From assembly GCA_030539055.1 (NCBI GenBank), contig JAUNSV010000010.1, forward strand, positions 1 through 49,232: a DNA stretch of 49,232 bases, written 5' to 3'. This DNA is from Eubacteriales bacterium. GTDB lineage: Bacteria > Bacillota > Clostridia > Lachnospirales > Lachnospiraceae. Both the position numbers and the translations under genes were made by a program. A model generated the notes under the pieces. It saw nothing but the letters and a program-made list of their open reading frames with translations. It was not told the DNA's origin and searched no databases. Of this stretch, positions 17,293 through 27,370 are shown one piece after another (within the stretch, counting starts at the first letter, position 1; the number at the start of each line of letters is the position of its first letter).

Positions 17293-18441
17293 TTATTTTA
17301 AATATATTCTCCTTATTATATCAAAAGTGTTATTCTTATCAAATTTATCATTGTCTACAATAATATTAGATCTGTCATATTGATGATTTTTATTTTCTTT
17401 TATTTTTAAAATTAAATTAACCCAATCCTTTTTATTATTAAGTGAAAGAAAACAAGTAGCAGAGGATATTTGTACAAGCCTTTCAATATTATTTGATATA
17501 ATGCATGGGAGTTTATTTAATTGTGCTTCTACAGCTACTATGCCTAGACCCTCAAATAATGACGGAAGAATGAATAAATCAAAAGCATTATAATATTTAT
17601 AAATATCATTTATTTTATTTATCATTATTATTTTTTCTTGTATATTTTTTTCTTTTATTTGATTAATTATTTTTTGTTTATCTTTTCCGTCTCCTATCAT
17701 AAATAAAACAATATTATGATTATATTTTAATAATTCATATATTAAATCTACCGAAAAAGTTTGATTTTTTTGATAATCTATTCGCCCTACCATTCCTATA
17801 ACGAATTTGTTGTTTAAGTTAAATTTTTCTCTAATTTCATTCCTATATTCTTCATTATACTTAAATAAATTTATATCTATACCATTATACACTATAATAT
17901 TTTCTTTTAATGCTTTATGAGTATATTTCCATGTGGCAGCACTTTGTGAACAAGATAAGTAATAATTTGCATATTTTTGTAACATAAAATTTAATATTCT
18001 CTTTTGTAATTTATGAATTACACTTTCTTTCTCTCCAGCACAATGCGAGTGCACGATTACTTTTTTTATATTATATTTTTTTGATAATTTTGAAAAAAGG
18101 CACATTGTAGATAAAGAGCCTGTGTGTATGTGAACAATATCATAATCATGATGATTTTTAAAAAATTTATTAATATCATTTTTTAATTTGAATCTATTGT
18201 CATTATTTTTAAACTCCAAATTTAGTGAAAAAATATCTCCATTTTGAAATTCATTTTTATTATTTTTAATTAAATTATAAAAAATATTATTGTCTACAAA
18301 ATATGGAGTGAATAAGTCAAAATGAAAATTTTCATTTTTCAAAACAGTAATCATATTATAAACAACTTGCTCTTGCCCACCAAAAGAGATTGGTTCTCCA
18401 AACATCTCTAATATTTTTATTTTTTTATTTTGTATTTGCAT
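17293..18441 (-). CDS. Glycosyltransferase family 4
   Basis: The 382-aa protein is a GT-B fold retaining glycosyltransferase. The N-terminal domain has the acceptor-side GGQEQVVYNM loop (about 21-30) and VHIHTG; the C-terminal domain has FVIGMVGRIDYQKN, FMIGDG, and the nucleotide-sugar motif FILPSLFEGLGIVAVEAQ with the E-x7-E pattern. It is cytoplasmic and would add a sugar to the lipid-linked repeat unit. The ATG overlaps the end of the upstream glycosyltransferase by 17 bases, with AAAGGT in front of it. The donor sugar cannot be predicted. Confidence 0.92.
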   Translation of the reverse strand: MQIQNKKIKILEMFGEPISFGGQEQVVYNMITVLKNENFHFDLFTPYFVDNNIFYNLIKNNKNEFQNGDIFSLNLEFKNNDNRFKLKNDINKFFKNHHDYDIVHIHTGSLSTMCLFSKLSKKYNIKKVIVHSHCAGEKESVIHKLQKRILNFMLQKYANYYLSCSQSAATWKYTHKALKENIIVYNGIDINLFKYNEEYRNEIREKFNLNNKFVIGMVGRIDYQKNQTFSVDLIYELLKYNHNIVLFMIGDGKDKQKIINQIKEKNIQEKIIMINKINDIYKYYNAFDLFILPSLFEGLGIVAVEAQLNKLPCIISNNIERLVQISSATCFLSLNNKKDWVNLILKIKENKNHQYDRSNIIVDNDKFDKNNTFDIIRRIYLK

Positions 18442-19330
18442 ATTCTACCTTTGGCGAAAAACTTATTCCCTCTATATAACCATTTAAAATAGTTTTTATT
18501 TTATTTATTTTACTATTTGATAAAAATAATACTTTTAATATATGATATATTAACCTTGTAAATAAAAATATTATTCCAAGTAAACCCTCTTTTTTGAATG
18601 TATAAAAATCATTCCTATAAATATATTTATATCTAAAAATCCTATCTTCGCTTTCTTTTGTAATATCTACTCCTATATTTTGTTTGCACTTATGAATTAC
18701 TATGCTATCGTTAATTAAATATGAATTTGAAATTTTAGAAAATCTTCTTGTATATTCTAGATCATCTGTCCAAATAAAAAAATCTTTTATTGGAAATCCT
18801 AATTTTATTACATCCTCTCTTTTAAATAATACAGATACAAAAGAAGCATAATCAACTCTTACTATTCTATTTTTAAAATCTCGTATTTTTCTTGCTACTT
18901 TTTTCCTTTGAATATTTGTTTTGCATATTGAGCCATCTGACCATAGCACTTTAGAAGACAAAAAACCAAAATCATCATTTTTTTCTTTTGCTACATTTAT
19001 TAATTTACTTAGTGAATTTTTACTCACAATACAATCATCATCCATAAGCCAAAAATATTTATATTTATTATCTAGCTCTATTGCCTTTTTTAAGCCAAAA
19101 TTATATCCACCTGCACCACCAATATTTTCGTTTGTATTATAATAATAAATTATATAATTATTGTTTTTTTTATTTAATAAATCATTTAAATATTCTTTTG
19201 TACCATCACTTGATGCATTATCTACAATCAAAATATCACAAAAGTAATCACTCTCATTAAGTGCAATAAGACATTCTTTTAATAGTTCTATTCTGTTATA
19301 CGTAACAATAATTGCTATAGTATTATTCAT
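18425..19330 (-). CDS. Glycosyltransferase family 2, GlfT/rhamnosyltransferase-like
   Basis: The 301-aa protein has a GT-A domain: AIIVTYNR at the start, LIVDNASSDGT, the NENIGGAGGYNFG loop and the metal-binding WLMDDDC (about 95-101). The GGAGG loop and DDD motif are characteristic of the galactofuranosyl/rhamnosyltransferase subgroup. FFIWTDDLEYTRR marks the acceptor region with the catalytic acidic residues. The start overlaps the upstream glycosyltransferase stop by four bases (ATGA). Confidence 0.92.
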   Translation of the reverse strand: MNNTIAIIVTYNRIELLKECLIALNESDYFCDILIVDNASSDGTKEYLNDLLNKKNNNYIIYYYNTNENIGGAGGYNFGLKKAIELDNKYKYFWLMDDDCIVSKNSLSKLINVAKEKNDDFGFLSSKVLWSDGSICKTNIQRKKVARKIRDFKNRIVRVDYASFVSVLFKREDVIKLGFPIKDFFIWTDDLEYTRRFSKISNSYLINDSIVIHKCKQNIGVDITKESEDRIFRYKYIYRNDFYTFKKEGLLGIIFLFTRLIYHILKVLFLSNSKINKIKTILNGYIEGISFSPKVEYANTK

Positions 19331-20388
19331 TTTCTATTTTTCTTTAGTGCATTAAATATTTTTATATTTTTGTTCTTCATATAATAAATAAATTTTGCTT
19401 CTAAATATATTAAAAACACATTCTTCAATTTAAGTGGCAGATACATTATTTTTAAATAAATTTTTTTGCGATATGAATTATTTAGCGCTTCATCATATTC
19501 TTTTGAAGAAATAATATTACTTATTTTTTCATAAATATTTTTTTTACTAAGATTTGATTTTGGATTTAAAAAATTTACAAAGCACTCTATAATTCTATCT
19601 ATATATCTTCTTGAAATCATATCTAGTGAATTTTTATCGTTGTATAAATTCCAATACTTATAAAGAGTACAAACCATATTATGCTCTTCTTCTCTTTTTT
19701 CAAAAAGAGTAGGTACATATTTTTGTGTTTCAGAGTCTTCTCTCTCTCTTAAAAAATGATAATATTGATTATGCATAAAGCCAATATGCTCTATATCTTT
19801 TATGGTATCTATTACAAATGGGAAGTCATCTCTGTATATATTTTTGAATTTTATATTATTATTTTTTATATACTCTCTTTTAAATAATTTGTTCCAGGGT
19901 GAATAAAACATATTATTATCAAAATATTTATAAGCTTCTTTTCTAAAATTCTCTTTATTATGATATATTTTGTCTTCTGGAACATAATGTAGTGTGAAAT
20001 ATGAATTATTCTTTTTTATGAAAGTCTCTATATAAAAACCGCATATTAATAAATCTAAATTTTCATCACTAGCTTTTTCATACATATTTTTTAGCATATC
20101 TTGTTCGACATAATCATCTGAATCAAAAAAACATATATACTCTCCAACTGCTTTTGTTAGTGCTACATTTCTTGCTATTGCAGCTCCCTCATTATTTTTA
20201 TGAATTACATTTATCCTTTCATCTCTTTTTGCATATTCATCACATATTTTAGGTGAATTATCAGGAGAACCATCATCAATTAAAAATAATTCCCAAGACT
20301 CAAATGTTTGGGAAATAATAGAGTATATAGCCTTTGGTAGATATTTTTCTACTTTATATACAGGCATAATTATTGATATTTTAGGCAT
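19327..20388 (-). CDS. Glycosyltransferase family 2
   Basis: GT-A enzyme of the common capsule type: MPKISIIMPVYKVEKYL at the N-terminus, LFLIDDGSPDNSP, NEGAAIARN and the metal-binding CFFDSDDYVE. I chose the ATG at 20388 (353 aa), which overlaps the upstream gene by 8 bases and gives the usual family N-terminus. An alternative TTG at 20421 would add 11 basic residues and overlap by 41 bases. The C-terminal 100 residues are basic and may associate with the membrane. Acceptor and donor are unknown. Confidence 0.9.
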   Translation of the reverse strand: MPKISIIMPVYKVEKYLPKAIYSIISQTFESWELFLIDDGSPDNSPKICDEYAKRDERINVIHKNNEGAAIARNVALTKAVGEYICFFDSDDYVEQDMLKNMYEKASDENLDLLICGFYIETFIKKNNSYFTLHYVPEDKIYHNKENFRKEAYKYFDNNMFYSPWNKLFKREYIKNNNIKFKNIYRDDFPFVIDTIKDIEHIGFMHNQYYHFLREREDSETQKYVPTLFEKREEEHNMVCTLYKYWNLYNDKNSLDMISRRYIDRIIECFVNFLNPKSNLSKKNIYEKISNIISSKEYDEALNNSYRKKIYLKIMYLPLKLKNVFLIYLEAKFIYYMKNKNIKIFNALKKNRK

Positions 20389-21751
20389 TTTTTTGTATTT
20401 CTTTAGATTTTTCTTTTTCAAAACCTTCCGTTTTTTCTTTAATAAAAAGTACTTTTATAGTTTTTAATACAATTTCTAGATCCATAATAAAACTATAATT
20501 TTGAATGTATATTAAATCAAATTTTAATTTATCATATGCTTCTGTATTATATTTACCATATATTTGAGCTAAGCCTGTAATGCCTGCTTTTACTTTTAAT
20601 CTATATGAAAATTCACTAATTTCTTTAGAATACAATTCTACATGCTCTCTTCTCTCGGGGCGAGGACCAACAATACTCATATCGCCTTTAATTACATTGA
20701 AGAATTGTGGCAATTCATCCATATGAGTTAAGCGTATAATTCTTCCAACTTTTGTAATTCTTTCATCACTTTGTTCTGTAGGTCTTACTTTATAATCATT
20801 TGATACTTTCATTGATCTAAATTTAATAATATTAAATTTTTTATTGTTTTTTGTAATTCTCTCTTGCACAAATAGTATAGGACCACCATCCTCCAATTTT
20901 ATGCAAATACTTATTAAAATTAAAATTGGACTCAATAATAAAATAATAATTATACTAACTAGTATATCCATTATTCTTTTTACTATTGTCATCTCTAAAG
21001 GAATACCCTCGTTTCTAGAAATATAAAGAGGAGAGTCAAATAAATAATAATTTTCTGATTTATTTAATATTATATCTGATAACTTTGGTAAAACAAAAGC
21101 TATTTTTGATTTAATAAAACAATACTTTAATAATTCATTTCTTTTTTCTGATTTTATATCGCCTATAATAATATTATCATAGATATTGCATTTTTGTTTA
21201 ATTTTTTCTTCGTCTTCATCTATACAAATTGATTCTTCTATAGTATATATGTCTTTTCTCTTTATGAATTTCTCCATCAATTTATCTTTATACAAATTAC
21301 CATATATTAAAAGCATTTTTGATGGTGGAAAAATTTTTTTCATTATATAGTCTACTAATATAGCCCAAATTACTATAACAATAATTTGATACATAGTAGT
21401 ATAAAGAATTGCTAATGGATTAATAAATCCTAGAGCAGCAGCAGGTACAATGATAGCTACATAAACTATAACATTTGTTATTACTAAAGCAAGAGTCTCT
21501 GAAAAAATAATATTATTTAATCTATACTCACCAATTTTACTTCCACCATAAATTGTTTGAAAGAGTGTAAGTATCAATGCATATATCAATGCCATAAAAT
21601 AATTACCTTTTCTTAAATAAGAAAAGCGTAAAAAATCATTGTAAACATCGACCCACACATTATAATATTGATATGATAATATTACAATTAATAATATATT
21701 TATTATAATTCTAAAATAAGTTTTGTACCTATTTATATTAGTGTTCTTCAT
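20381..21751 (-). CDS. Polyprenyl-phosphate sugar-1-phosphate transferase (initiating enzyme 2)
   Basis: The 456-aa protein transfers a sugar-1-phosphate onto undecaprenyl phosphate to start a repeat unit. The N-terminal half has four to five membrane segments and a cytoplasmic Rossmann-like stretch; the C-terminal catalytic domain has VKRIMDIL, FVQERITKNNKKFNIIKFRSMK, DELPQFFNVIKGDMSIVGPRPER and a final AGITGLAQIYG. This is the same family as 27371-28780, so the cluster carries two. The gene starts two bases after the stop of the polymerase-like gene. Confidence 0.95.
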   Translation of the reverse strand: MKNTNINRYKTYFRIIINILLIVILSYQYYNVWVDVYNDFLRFSYLRKGNYFMALIYALILTLFQTIYGGSKIGEYRLNNIIFSETLALVITNVIVYVAIIVPAAALGFINPLAILYTTMYQIIVIVIWAILVDYIMKKIFPPSKMLLIYGNLYKDKLMEKFIKRKDIYTIEESICIDEDEEKIKQKCNIYDNIIIGDIKSEKRNELLKYCFIKSKIAFVLPKLSDIILNKSENYYLFDSPLYISRNEGIPLEMTIVKRIMDILVSIIIILLLSPILILISICIKLEDGGPILFVQERITKNNKKFNIIKFRSMKVSNDYKVRPTEQSDERITKVGRIIRLTHMDELPQFFNVIKGDMSIVGPRPERREHVELYSKEISEFSYRLKVKAGITGLAQIYGKYNTEAYDKLKFDLIYIQNYSFIMDLEIVLKTIKVLFIKEKTEGFEKEKSKEIQKNA

Positions 21752-21753
21752 TA

Positions 21754-23442
21754 TTATTTAGCTTCTTTATTTATTTTTTTATAATCCATATCATTCATAT
21801 ATGATATAGCCATATAAAATAATGTAAAGAATATTGGAGTAGTAATAGGTATAGCTATATTAACTATAGCTTGAACTAAATATGCTACAACAGCAATAAT
21901 GCAAGCCATTACATAAGGATTATCCAATGCACATTTGAAAGCTCTTACTATGCCAGATATAAATACTAATAGATATGATAGTAATCCCAAAGCACCAACA
22001 CATACCAAATAATGTAAATATTCATTATGTGCAGAGTCATATACTTCGCCATATTTTTGTACCATCTCCAAATAGGCTGTTCTTTCTGTTACTACTAAAT
22101 AAGTATCTGGTCCATGACCAAATAATTTTTGGAAAGGTGTAAAATTGTTGAATGCTTGCACAGCAATACGCCAGTTGTGACCTCTGTGTGTACCCCAATC
22201 ATCATTAAAAATTAAAAATTGATTGATTCCAAGTTTTAAAAATATAGGAAATTTTTGTTTTCCATTTACATCTATAATAACAAAAGTAACTAAGCTTATT
22301 GTCATAATAAAAAACAAAATCCAAAAATAAAAAAAATCACGAGGCATTTTTCTATCGAGTGGTAATTCTACTTCTGTGTTTGTTTTCGTTTTAATTATTT
22401 TTTGTTTTGATGATAAATATAAATATATATTAAGTGCAATTGAATTTATAACAAAAATTATTGTAATGTAATGAATCTTACTAAACTCTCCTATAGTTCT
22501 AAAAATAGAACCAGAATAAAGAAAATGATTTTCATGCCATGCACACGATATTTGTACAAAAGAAATTGATACAAATGTGAGAGCTAAAAAAATAAAATAT
22601 CTTCCAAAACCTCTTCTGTCTTTAAAGCAATAAAATGGTAAAAATCCAAATATTGCAGCTAATCCCAATGCAGCATTATCTGATATTCCTGTAACAGTAC
22701 CAGTTATAGAAATAAAAAGCATTATACCATAGAATATTGTTTTCCATATTTTTTTTTCATTACAAAATAATGTAACACATATTGCAATTATTATTGAAAC
22801 ATAGTTCGTATAAGTATTATAGTTTCCTATAGATGATGCAAACATCAGTTTTTGGTCAAATGATACTTCTCTCAAGAATCCAAAGGGATCTAAAAAGTAA
22901 AAATCCAGAATTCCCCACACGCAAGCAAAGCAACCAGTAAGAATAGCAAAATCTAAATAAAATGGTTTAAATTTAAATGTTCTTGTAATCAATAAATATG
23001 ATATAAAATAATATATCCAACACTCTAATCCTTGCAAACGACCAGAAATACCAGTCCAAGCTTCCTCTTTGTAATCACTCCCTAAAAAAGAAACAAAAAA
23101 AACTATCAATAAAATTATTAAAAAAAAGTCTGTTAGTCTGAATGTTTTTAAAATATTCTTGGGGCTAAAAGAATTTTTGAATCTTATTAGACCCTCATAC
23201 TGTCTTTCTTTAACATCTATAAAAATATATATTAATGCAAGCATTAATAATAAAGAAGCTTGTACTATGATAGAAATTTTATAAAAATTATATCTTGCTC
23301 CCAAAATATCAAAATACATTTCGTGTGTATACAAAGGAAAAATAACTAAAGTAACAAATACCCAAACTCCAGTTATTCCATTTGCTATATTTTTAAAAAT
23401 CGTATCTATATCGTTTTCTTTATTCCGTGTCTTCATCATCAT
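21754..23442 (-). CDS. O-antigen ligase/polymerase family membrane protein (Wzy-like)
   Basis: The 562-aa protein has about 12 membrane segments and the family's large extracellular loop near the C-terminus (about 395-485), containing HRGHNWRIAVQAF, LFGHGPDTY and DSAHNEYLHYLV; the R, H and HNxxL pattern is the Wzy_C/WaaL signature. In this context it probably polymerises repeat units outside the membrane. Three ATGs are in tandem at the start (23442, 23439, 23436); the start overlaps the upstream lipoprotein gene by 23 bases. Confidence 0.9.
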   Translation of the reverse strand: MMMKTRNKENDIDTIFKNIANGITGVWVFVTLVIFPLYTHEMYFDILGARYNFYKISIIVQASLLLMLALIYIFIDVKERQYEGLIRFKNSFSPKNILKTFRLTDFFLIILLIVFFVSFLGSDYKEEAWTGISGRLQGLECWIYYFISYLLITRTFKFKPFYLDFAILTGCFACVWGILDFYFLDPFGFLREVSFDQKLMFASSIGNYNTYTNYVSIIIAICVTLFCNEKKIWKTIFYGIMLFISITGTVTGISDNAALGLAAIFGFLPFYCFKDRRGFGRYFIFLALTFVSISFVQISCAWHENHFLYSGSIFRTIGEFSKIHYITIIFVINSIALNIYLYLSSKQKIIKTKTNTEVELPLDRKMPRDFFYFWILFFIMTISLVTFVIIDVNGKQKFPIFLKLGINQFLIFNDDWGTHRGHNWRIAVQAFNNFTPFQKLFGHGPDTYLVVTERTAYLEMVQKYGEVYDSAHNEYLHYLVCVGALGLLSYLLVFISGIVRAFKCALDNPYVMACIIAVVAYLVQAIVNIAIPITTPIFFTLFYMAISYMNDMDYKKINKEAK

Positions 23443-23974
23443 TTAAATCCCGTACTATGCGAGCATCATATGGCATTTCTTCTCCAGGTCTTATTGTTTT
23501 TACTATTAAATCTTTTCCCTCTTCTGTACAATTAATAATAAGAGCGTATTCATCAAATAGAGTACCGTATGAATCCTTAGTTGATGGTTTAAATCTGCTT
23601 TGTTGTATACTTGCTTCATTTGCCATCAATTTAGAAACCCATACTACAACTAGTGAAGCATCTGCTTCTGTAGTACCCTCTAGGCAATCAAATGTTAAAT
23701 ATATTTCCTTTTTTTCATTGTCGCCAGATATATCAAACATATTCTCCTTGATAAAGAAAAAAGGAGTCATTTCACTCTTTAAACCATCTATTACACTATT
23801 GTGCATTTGCACAAAACCAATATTCTCATCTCCACCTAGTATGCCCTCTCCTGTAATAGGATTTACTGTATTATAGTGTTTTTTTGGTGCATTCAAATTA
23901 GTGCAAGAAACCAAAAAAAATGATAAAACTACTATCATACAAAATAAAAAACGACTTATTTTTGTTTTACGCAT
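23420..23974 (-). CDS. Lipoprotein of the polysaccharide operon
   Basis: The 184-aa protein starts MRKTKISRFLF and has a lipobox FLVSC (Cys about 24). An upstream Met at 24025 is in frame, but only the ATG at 23974 has a ribosome site (GAGAGGTG, six bases away) and lies downstream of the promoter. The mature part is mixed alpha/beta with a conserved-looking EIYLTFDCLEGTTEADASLVVV-type core split over two strands; I do not recognise the family. It is the first gene of the operon and overlaps the Wzy-like gene. Confidence 0.8.
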   Translation of the reverse strand: MRKTKISRFLFCMIVVLSFFLVSCTNLNAPKKHYNTVNPITGEGILGGDENIGFVQMHNSVIDGLKSEMTPFFFIKENMFDISGDNEKKEIYLTFDCLEGTTEADASLVVVWVSKLMANEASIQQSRFKPSTKDSYGTLFDEYALIINCTEEGKDLIVKTIRPGEEMPYDARIVRDLNDDEDTE

Positions 23975-23996
23975 TAAACACCTCTCAATGTGATTC

Positions 23997-24025
23997 ATTT
24001 TAACATATATAAAAAATAGTGTCAA
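23997..24025 (-). promoter_or_regulatory. Promoter of the second polysaccharide operon
   Basis: Minus-strand TTGACA (24020-24025) and TAAAAT (23997-24002) with a 17-bp spacer, about 22 bases before the lipoprotein ATG. Confidence 0.85.
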
Positions 24026-24043
24026 TATTATTTATTTTTAAAC

Positions 24044-24076
24044 AATAAAAAACCCTATAAATATTATATTATAGGG
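24044..24076 (-). terminator. Intrinsic terminator of htrA
   Basis: On the minus strand an 8-bp stem CCCTATAA / TTATAGGG (24069-24076 with 24053-24060) is followed by a run of six T. It lies 12 bases after the htrA stop. Confidence 0.85.
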
Positions 24077-24088
24077 CTTATATAAAAA

Positions 24089-25441
24089 TTACCAACCTCT
24101 AAATTCTCTAAACCAATTATTGAAAAAATCATCATTAAAACCACTAAATGGATCTATGAAATTACCATTATTTCCGCCTTGATTATCTGGAGTTGTTTCT
24201 TTATTTGCATTGCTATTATTATTTTTTGTATCCGCTTCTTTATTTTCTTCCTCGGGTCTTTTACCCAATACTATAGAAATCTCTTTTTCTACATAAGCTC
24301 CACCATCGAGTCTTTTAACTTTAATTTTAACTGATTCTCCTGCTTTAGTATAACTAAGTAAATCTGTAAGATCTGTGAAAGTTTTTACATTTTGATCATC
24401 AAAAGATATTATTATATCTTTTTCTTTTAAATTAGATGCTGCTGCAGAGCCCTCGGTGATTTTATATACATACACACCCTCTGGCATATCAAAACTTTCT
24501 GCTGTAGTAGAATCAATATTTCTTGCCATTATACCAAGATATCCTTGCTCTTCCTTTGGCACTTCTTCTCTAGTTTTCCTTGCAGATAATTTATCAATTA
24601 CATCCACTCCAGCTTTTATAGGAATAGCATATCCCATACCCTCAACTGCTGTGCCAGATGATTTTGCAACATTAATTCCTATTACTTCACCTTGAGTGTT
24701 AAAAAGAGGTCCACCAGAATTACCTGGGTTGATTGTAGCATCCGTTTGCAATAATTTTTCTGACATATCTTCTATTACTCTATCTTTTGCAGAAATAATA
24801 CCTTGTGTTACTGTTTGACCATAACCAAGAGCATTGCCTATAGCTACAACTTGTTGACCAATTTTTACAGAGTCTGAGTCTCCTATTCTTGCAACTTTTA
24901 TTTTATTTAAGGTATCTTGTTTAATTTTATCATTTTGAACAGCAATTATCGCAAGGTCTTTTGTGGAATCTGTACCTTTTATTTTGGCATCAACAGTGTC
25001 AGTCTCCAAAAATGTAACAGATAAAGAAGATGAATCTTGTACAACATGATTATTTGTTACTATTATGACTTCTGTATCAGTCTTACCTACTATAATACCA
25101 GAGCCTGAGGCAGGAGCTTCATATGTTTGTGGTTGTGAATAAAAACCAAACATAGAAAATCCATTTTGAGTAAACTTTTGCATATTTGTAATAGCTACTA
25201 CAGATGGCATAACATCAGACACAAGATTAACTACATCTTGTGAACTAGATGGCATAATTGTAATAGTCTCTTGTTTGATTTGATTATTTGAATTATTTTT
25301 ATCTTCCGTTTGTTCTATAACAGCACTAGTTTCATTAGTAGGAATATAATAATTTGCAACTTTTGTTACTCCTATCATGACACCACCAGCTATTAGTCCA
25401 AAAAATATGGCAGATAATATGATAGTTAAAACTTTCTTCAT
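24089..25441 (-). CDS. htrA: HtrA/DegP-type serine protease with PDZ domain
   Basis: The 450-aa protein is membrane-anchored by residues about 5-27 with the protease outside, where it degrades misfolded exported proteins. The S1C catalytic triad is visible: His132 in VTNNHVV, Asp162 in KDLAII, Ser242 in NPGNSGGPLF. One PDZ domain follows (about 300-395; GYLGIMARNI, GVYVYKITEGSAA). The last 45 residues are Asn/Glu-rich, ending in aromatic residues. The gene is monocistronic with AAGGAG six bases upstream, its own promoter and terminator, and separates the two polysaccharide operons. Confidence 0.96.
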   Translation of the reverse strand: MKKVLTIILSAIFFGLIAGGVMIGVTKVANYYIPTNETSAVIEQTEDKNNSNNQIKQETITIMPSSSQDVVNLVSDVMPSVVAITNMQKFTQNGFSMFGFYSQPQTYEAPASGSGIIVGKTDTEVIIVTNNHVVQDSSSLSVTFLETDTVDAKIKGTDSTKDLAIIAVQNDKIKQDTLNKIKVARIGDSDSVKIGQQVVAIGNALGYGQTVTQGIISAKDRVIEDMSEKLLQTDATINPGNSGGPLFNTQGEVIGINVAKSSGTAVEGMGYAIPIKAGVDVIDKLSARKTREEVPKEEQGYLGIMARNIDSTTAESFDMPEGVYVYKITEGSAAASNLKEKDIIISFDDQNVKTFTDLTDLLSYTKAGESVKIKVKRLDGGAYVEKEISIVLGKRPEEENKEADTKNNNSNANKETTPDNQGGNNGNFIDPFSGFNDDFFNNWFREFRGW

Positions 25442-25465
25442 CTTATCACTCCTTTTCGTTTATTT

Positions 25466-25493
25466 ATTATATAATAATAAATAAATGTGTCGA
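25466..25493 (-). promoter_or_regulatory. Promoter of htrA
   Basis: Minus-strand TCGACA (25488-25493) and TATAAT (25466-25471) with a 16-bp spacer, 24 bases before the ATG. The 90-bp gap is otherwise AT-rich and shows no CssR-like repeat that I can identify. Confidence 0.65.
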
Positions 25494-25531
25494 TATTATG
25501 TATTAATCAAAAATATTTTTTGAAATATAAA

Positions 25532-27358
25532 TTAATGCGGAGATAATGGACTTGTTTCTATAGGCGATACTCTTCCTGGAGCATCTACAGATATTGGAGC
25601 AGATATAGTTGTAGTCTCATTATTATTTACTTTTGGTCCACTTACAGTAGTTTCATTTGAAGACATAGGCCCATCCTTTGATACAATTGGAGTTTTCGCA
25701 TCATTTTGATTGGAACTACTCTCTTTATTACTTGTGCTTTCTTTTGTACTTTTTGTTGTAGTCTCTTTATTTGTGCCTGGTGGGTCTGTGCTAATAATTG
25801 CATCTTTTGTTTCATCTATTTTTGGAACAATATCTGGAGTTACAGCACTACTCTCTTTATCTCCTTTTGGAGATGCATTATTTGGATCTAAATCACTATT
25901 ATTTGTATTATTATTTTTGTTTGTATTTGAACTAGATGCATTTTTTGATATTGGTTTTGAATTATTGCTTTCATCTACAATTGAATTATTTACAGGTTTT
26001 GATTTCTCTTTTTCACTCTCTCTTTTTGATTCCTCTTTGGAGCTTTGTGCTATTTTATTTTCTTCTCTGAAGTTTTGGTATCTTTCCATAATTCCACCAG
26101 AATAATTTCTTACTTTAGATGAAACTGTATAATTTTCTGTGCCATATAATAAGTTGTGCAATAATTGTACATTAGCTACCAAGGTGTTTGGAATAATACA
26201 ATCTCCACTGGAGCCCATTTTTTCATCTAGTATTTTGACTGGAAAAGCTGTTGTTTCTACTATGTTAAAGCCTTTTATATTTCTTACTAAATTAAATAAA
26301 TCTCCTATATCAAAAGAATAAGCAACTTGTGGCAAAATTGAAGAAACTATTTGAAGTAAAATTGAAATATCTGTTTGTTTTGCTTTTTGCAATGCAAGTT
26401 CTATTACTTTTTTTTGTCTTTTTACTCTTTGTACATCTGAATCCATAAGACGGAGTCTGCCATATGCTACAGCTTGTACACCATTTAGATGTTGATAACC
26501 TGGGAATTCGATATACATTGCTGCTGGGTTTTCTGCTGATATTCCAGTTTTTACACAAGTTTCATGAATAAAAGCATTCATATATAAATATTCATTTTTT
26601 GTAATTTCTAAATCGATACCACCTAAATAATCTATTCCATCTGCAACTGCTTTCCAGTTAAAAGAAAAATAATTTTGAATGTTTAAGTCTAAATTATAAT
26701 TTAGCGAATCTATAGCATTCTCAGGTCCACCATGCATATAAGCAGAATTTATTTTTGTAAAAGAATTTGGTTTAATAATATTTAAATAAGTATCTCTATA
26801 CACAGATACTAATTTGATTTCTCCAGTTTCATAATTTATAGTAGATATCATTATAACATCTGAGTTATTGCCTTTTCCAAGCGAACCATCTCTTGAATCA
26901 AGTCCAAAAATAGCTACTGTCATAAAGCCTTTCATATTCTCAAGTTGCTGCTCAGTAATATTCTCATTCTGTTTTGGTGTAAAACTTTGAACTCCATTTT
27001 GACTATTTCTTCTAATTATTATGCCTACAACACATATTATAGCTAAAGTAACAATTTCTACAGATACAAGGGCAAAGATTTTTCCTATACCAAATTTCTT
27101 ATCTTTTTTTTCTTTGTTATCATAATCATCATAATAATAGTCGTTATCTTTTTCTATTTGAATATTTTTTTTGTGAGATTCTTTTTCATTTACACTATTT
27201 AAAAAAGTTTTTTTATTTTTAACATCATTTTTAGAGATATTAGTACTAATATCTCTTGGTGGTCTACTTTTATTTGATATTACACTTTTATTAAATATAC
27301 TTTCATTTTTTTCAAGTGAATCTTTATTCAGTCTTTTTCTTGACTCTTTTAATGACAT
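25532..27358 (-). CDS. LytR-CpsA-Psr (LCP) family wall polymer ligase with long disordered tail
   Basis: LCP enzymes transfer lipid-linked glycopolymers to peptidoglycan. The 608-aa protein has a basic cytoplasmic N-terminus (1-92), one membrane segment (about 93-115), and an extracellular LCP domain (about 148-390) with FGLDSRDGSLGKGNNSDVIM and the VYRDTYL and YGRLRLMDSDVQR motifs, including the Arg and Asp residues that bind pyrophosphate. About 180 C-terminal residues are Ser/Asn/Thr/Lys/Pro-rich and look disordered. AGGGGAAG precedes the ATG. It is the last gene of the first polysaccharide operon, 12 bp after an initiating transferase. Confidence 0.93.
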   Translation of the reverse strand: MSLKESRKRLNKDSLEKNESIFNKSVISNKSRPPRDISTNISKNDVKNKKTFLNSVNEKESHKKNIQIEKDNDYYYDDYDNKEKKDKKFGIGKIFALVSVEIVTLAIICVVGIIIRRNSQNGVQSFTPKQNENITEQQLENMKGFMTVAIFGLDSRDGSLGKGNNSDVIMISTINYETGEIKLVSVYRDTYLNIIKPNSFTKINSAYMHGGPENAIDSLNYNLDLNIQNYFSFNWKAVADGIDYLGGIDLEITKNEYLYMNAFIHETCVKTGISAENPAAMYIEFPGYQHLNGVQAVAYGRLRLMDSDVQRVKRQKKVIELALQKAKQTDISILLQIVSSILPQVAYSFDIGDLFNLVRNIKGFNIVETTAFPVKILDEKMGSSGDCIIPNTLVANVQLLHNLLYGTENYTVSSKVRNYSGGIMERYQNFREENKIAQSSKEESKRESEKEKSKPVNNSIVDESNNSKPISKNASSSNTNKNNNTNNSDLDPNNASPKGDKESSAVTPDIVPKIDETKDAIISTDPPGTNKETTTKSTKESTSNKESSSNQNDAKTPIVSKDGPMSSNETTVSGPKVNNNETTTISAPISVDAPGRVSPIETSPLSPH

Positions 27359-27370
27359 ATCTTCCCCTAA

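Noticed and set aside
25706-26105. Plus-strand open frames opposite the LCP tail
   Set aside because: Antisense to a low-complexity Ser/Thr tail, which opens the opposite frames; no start signal.
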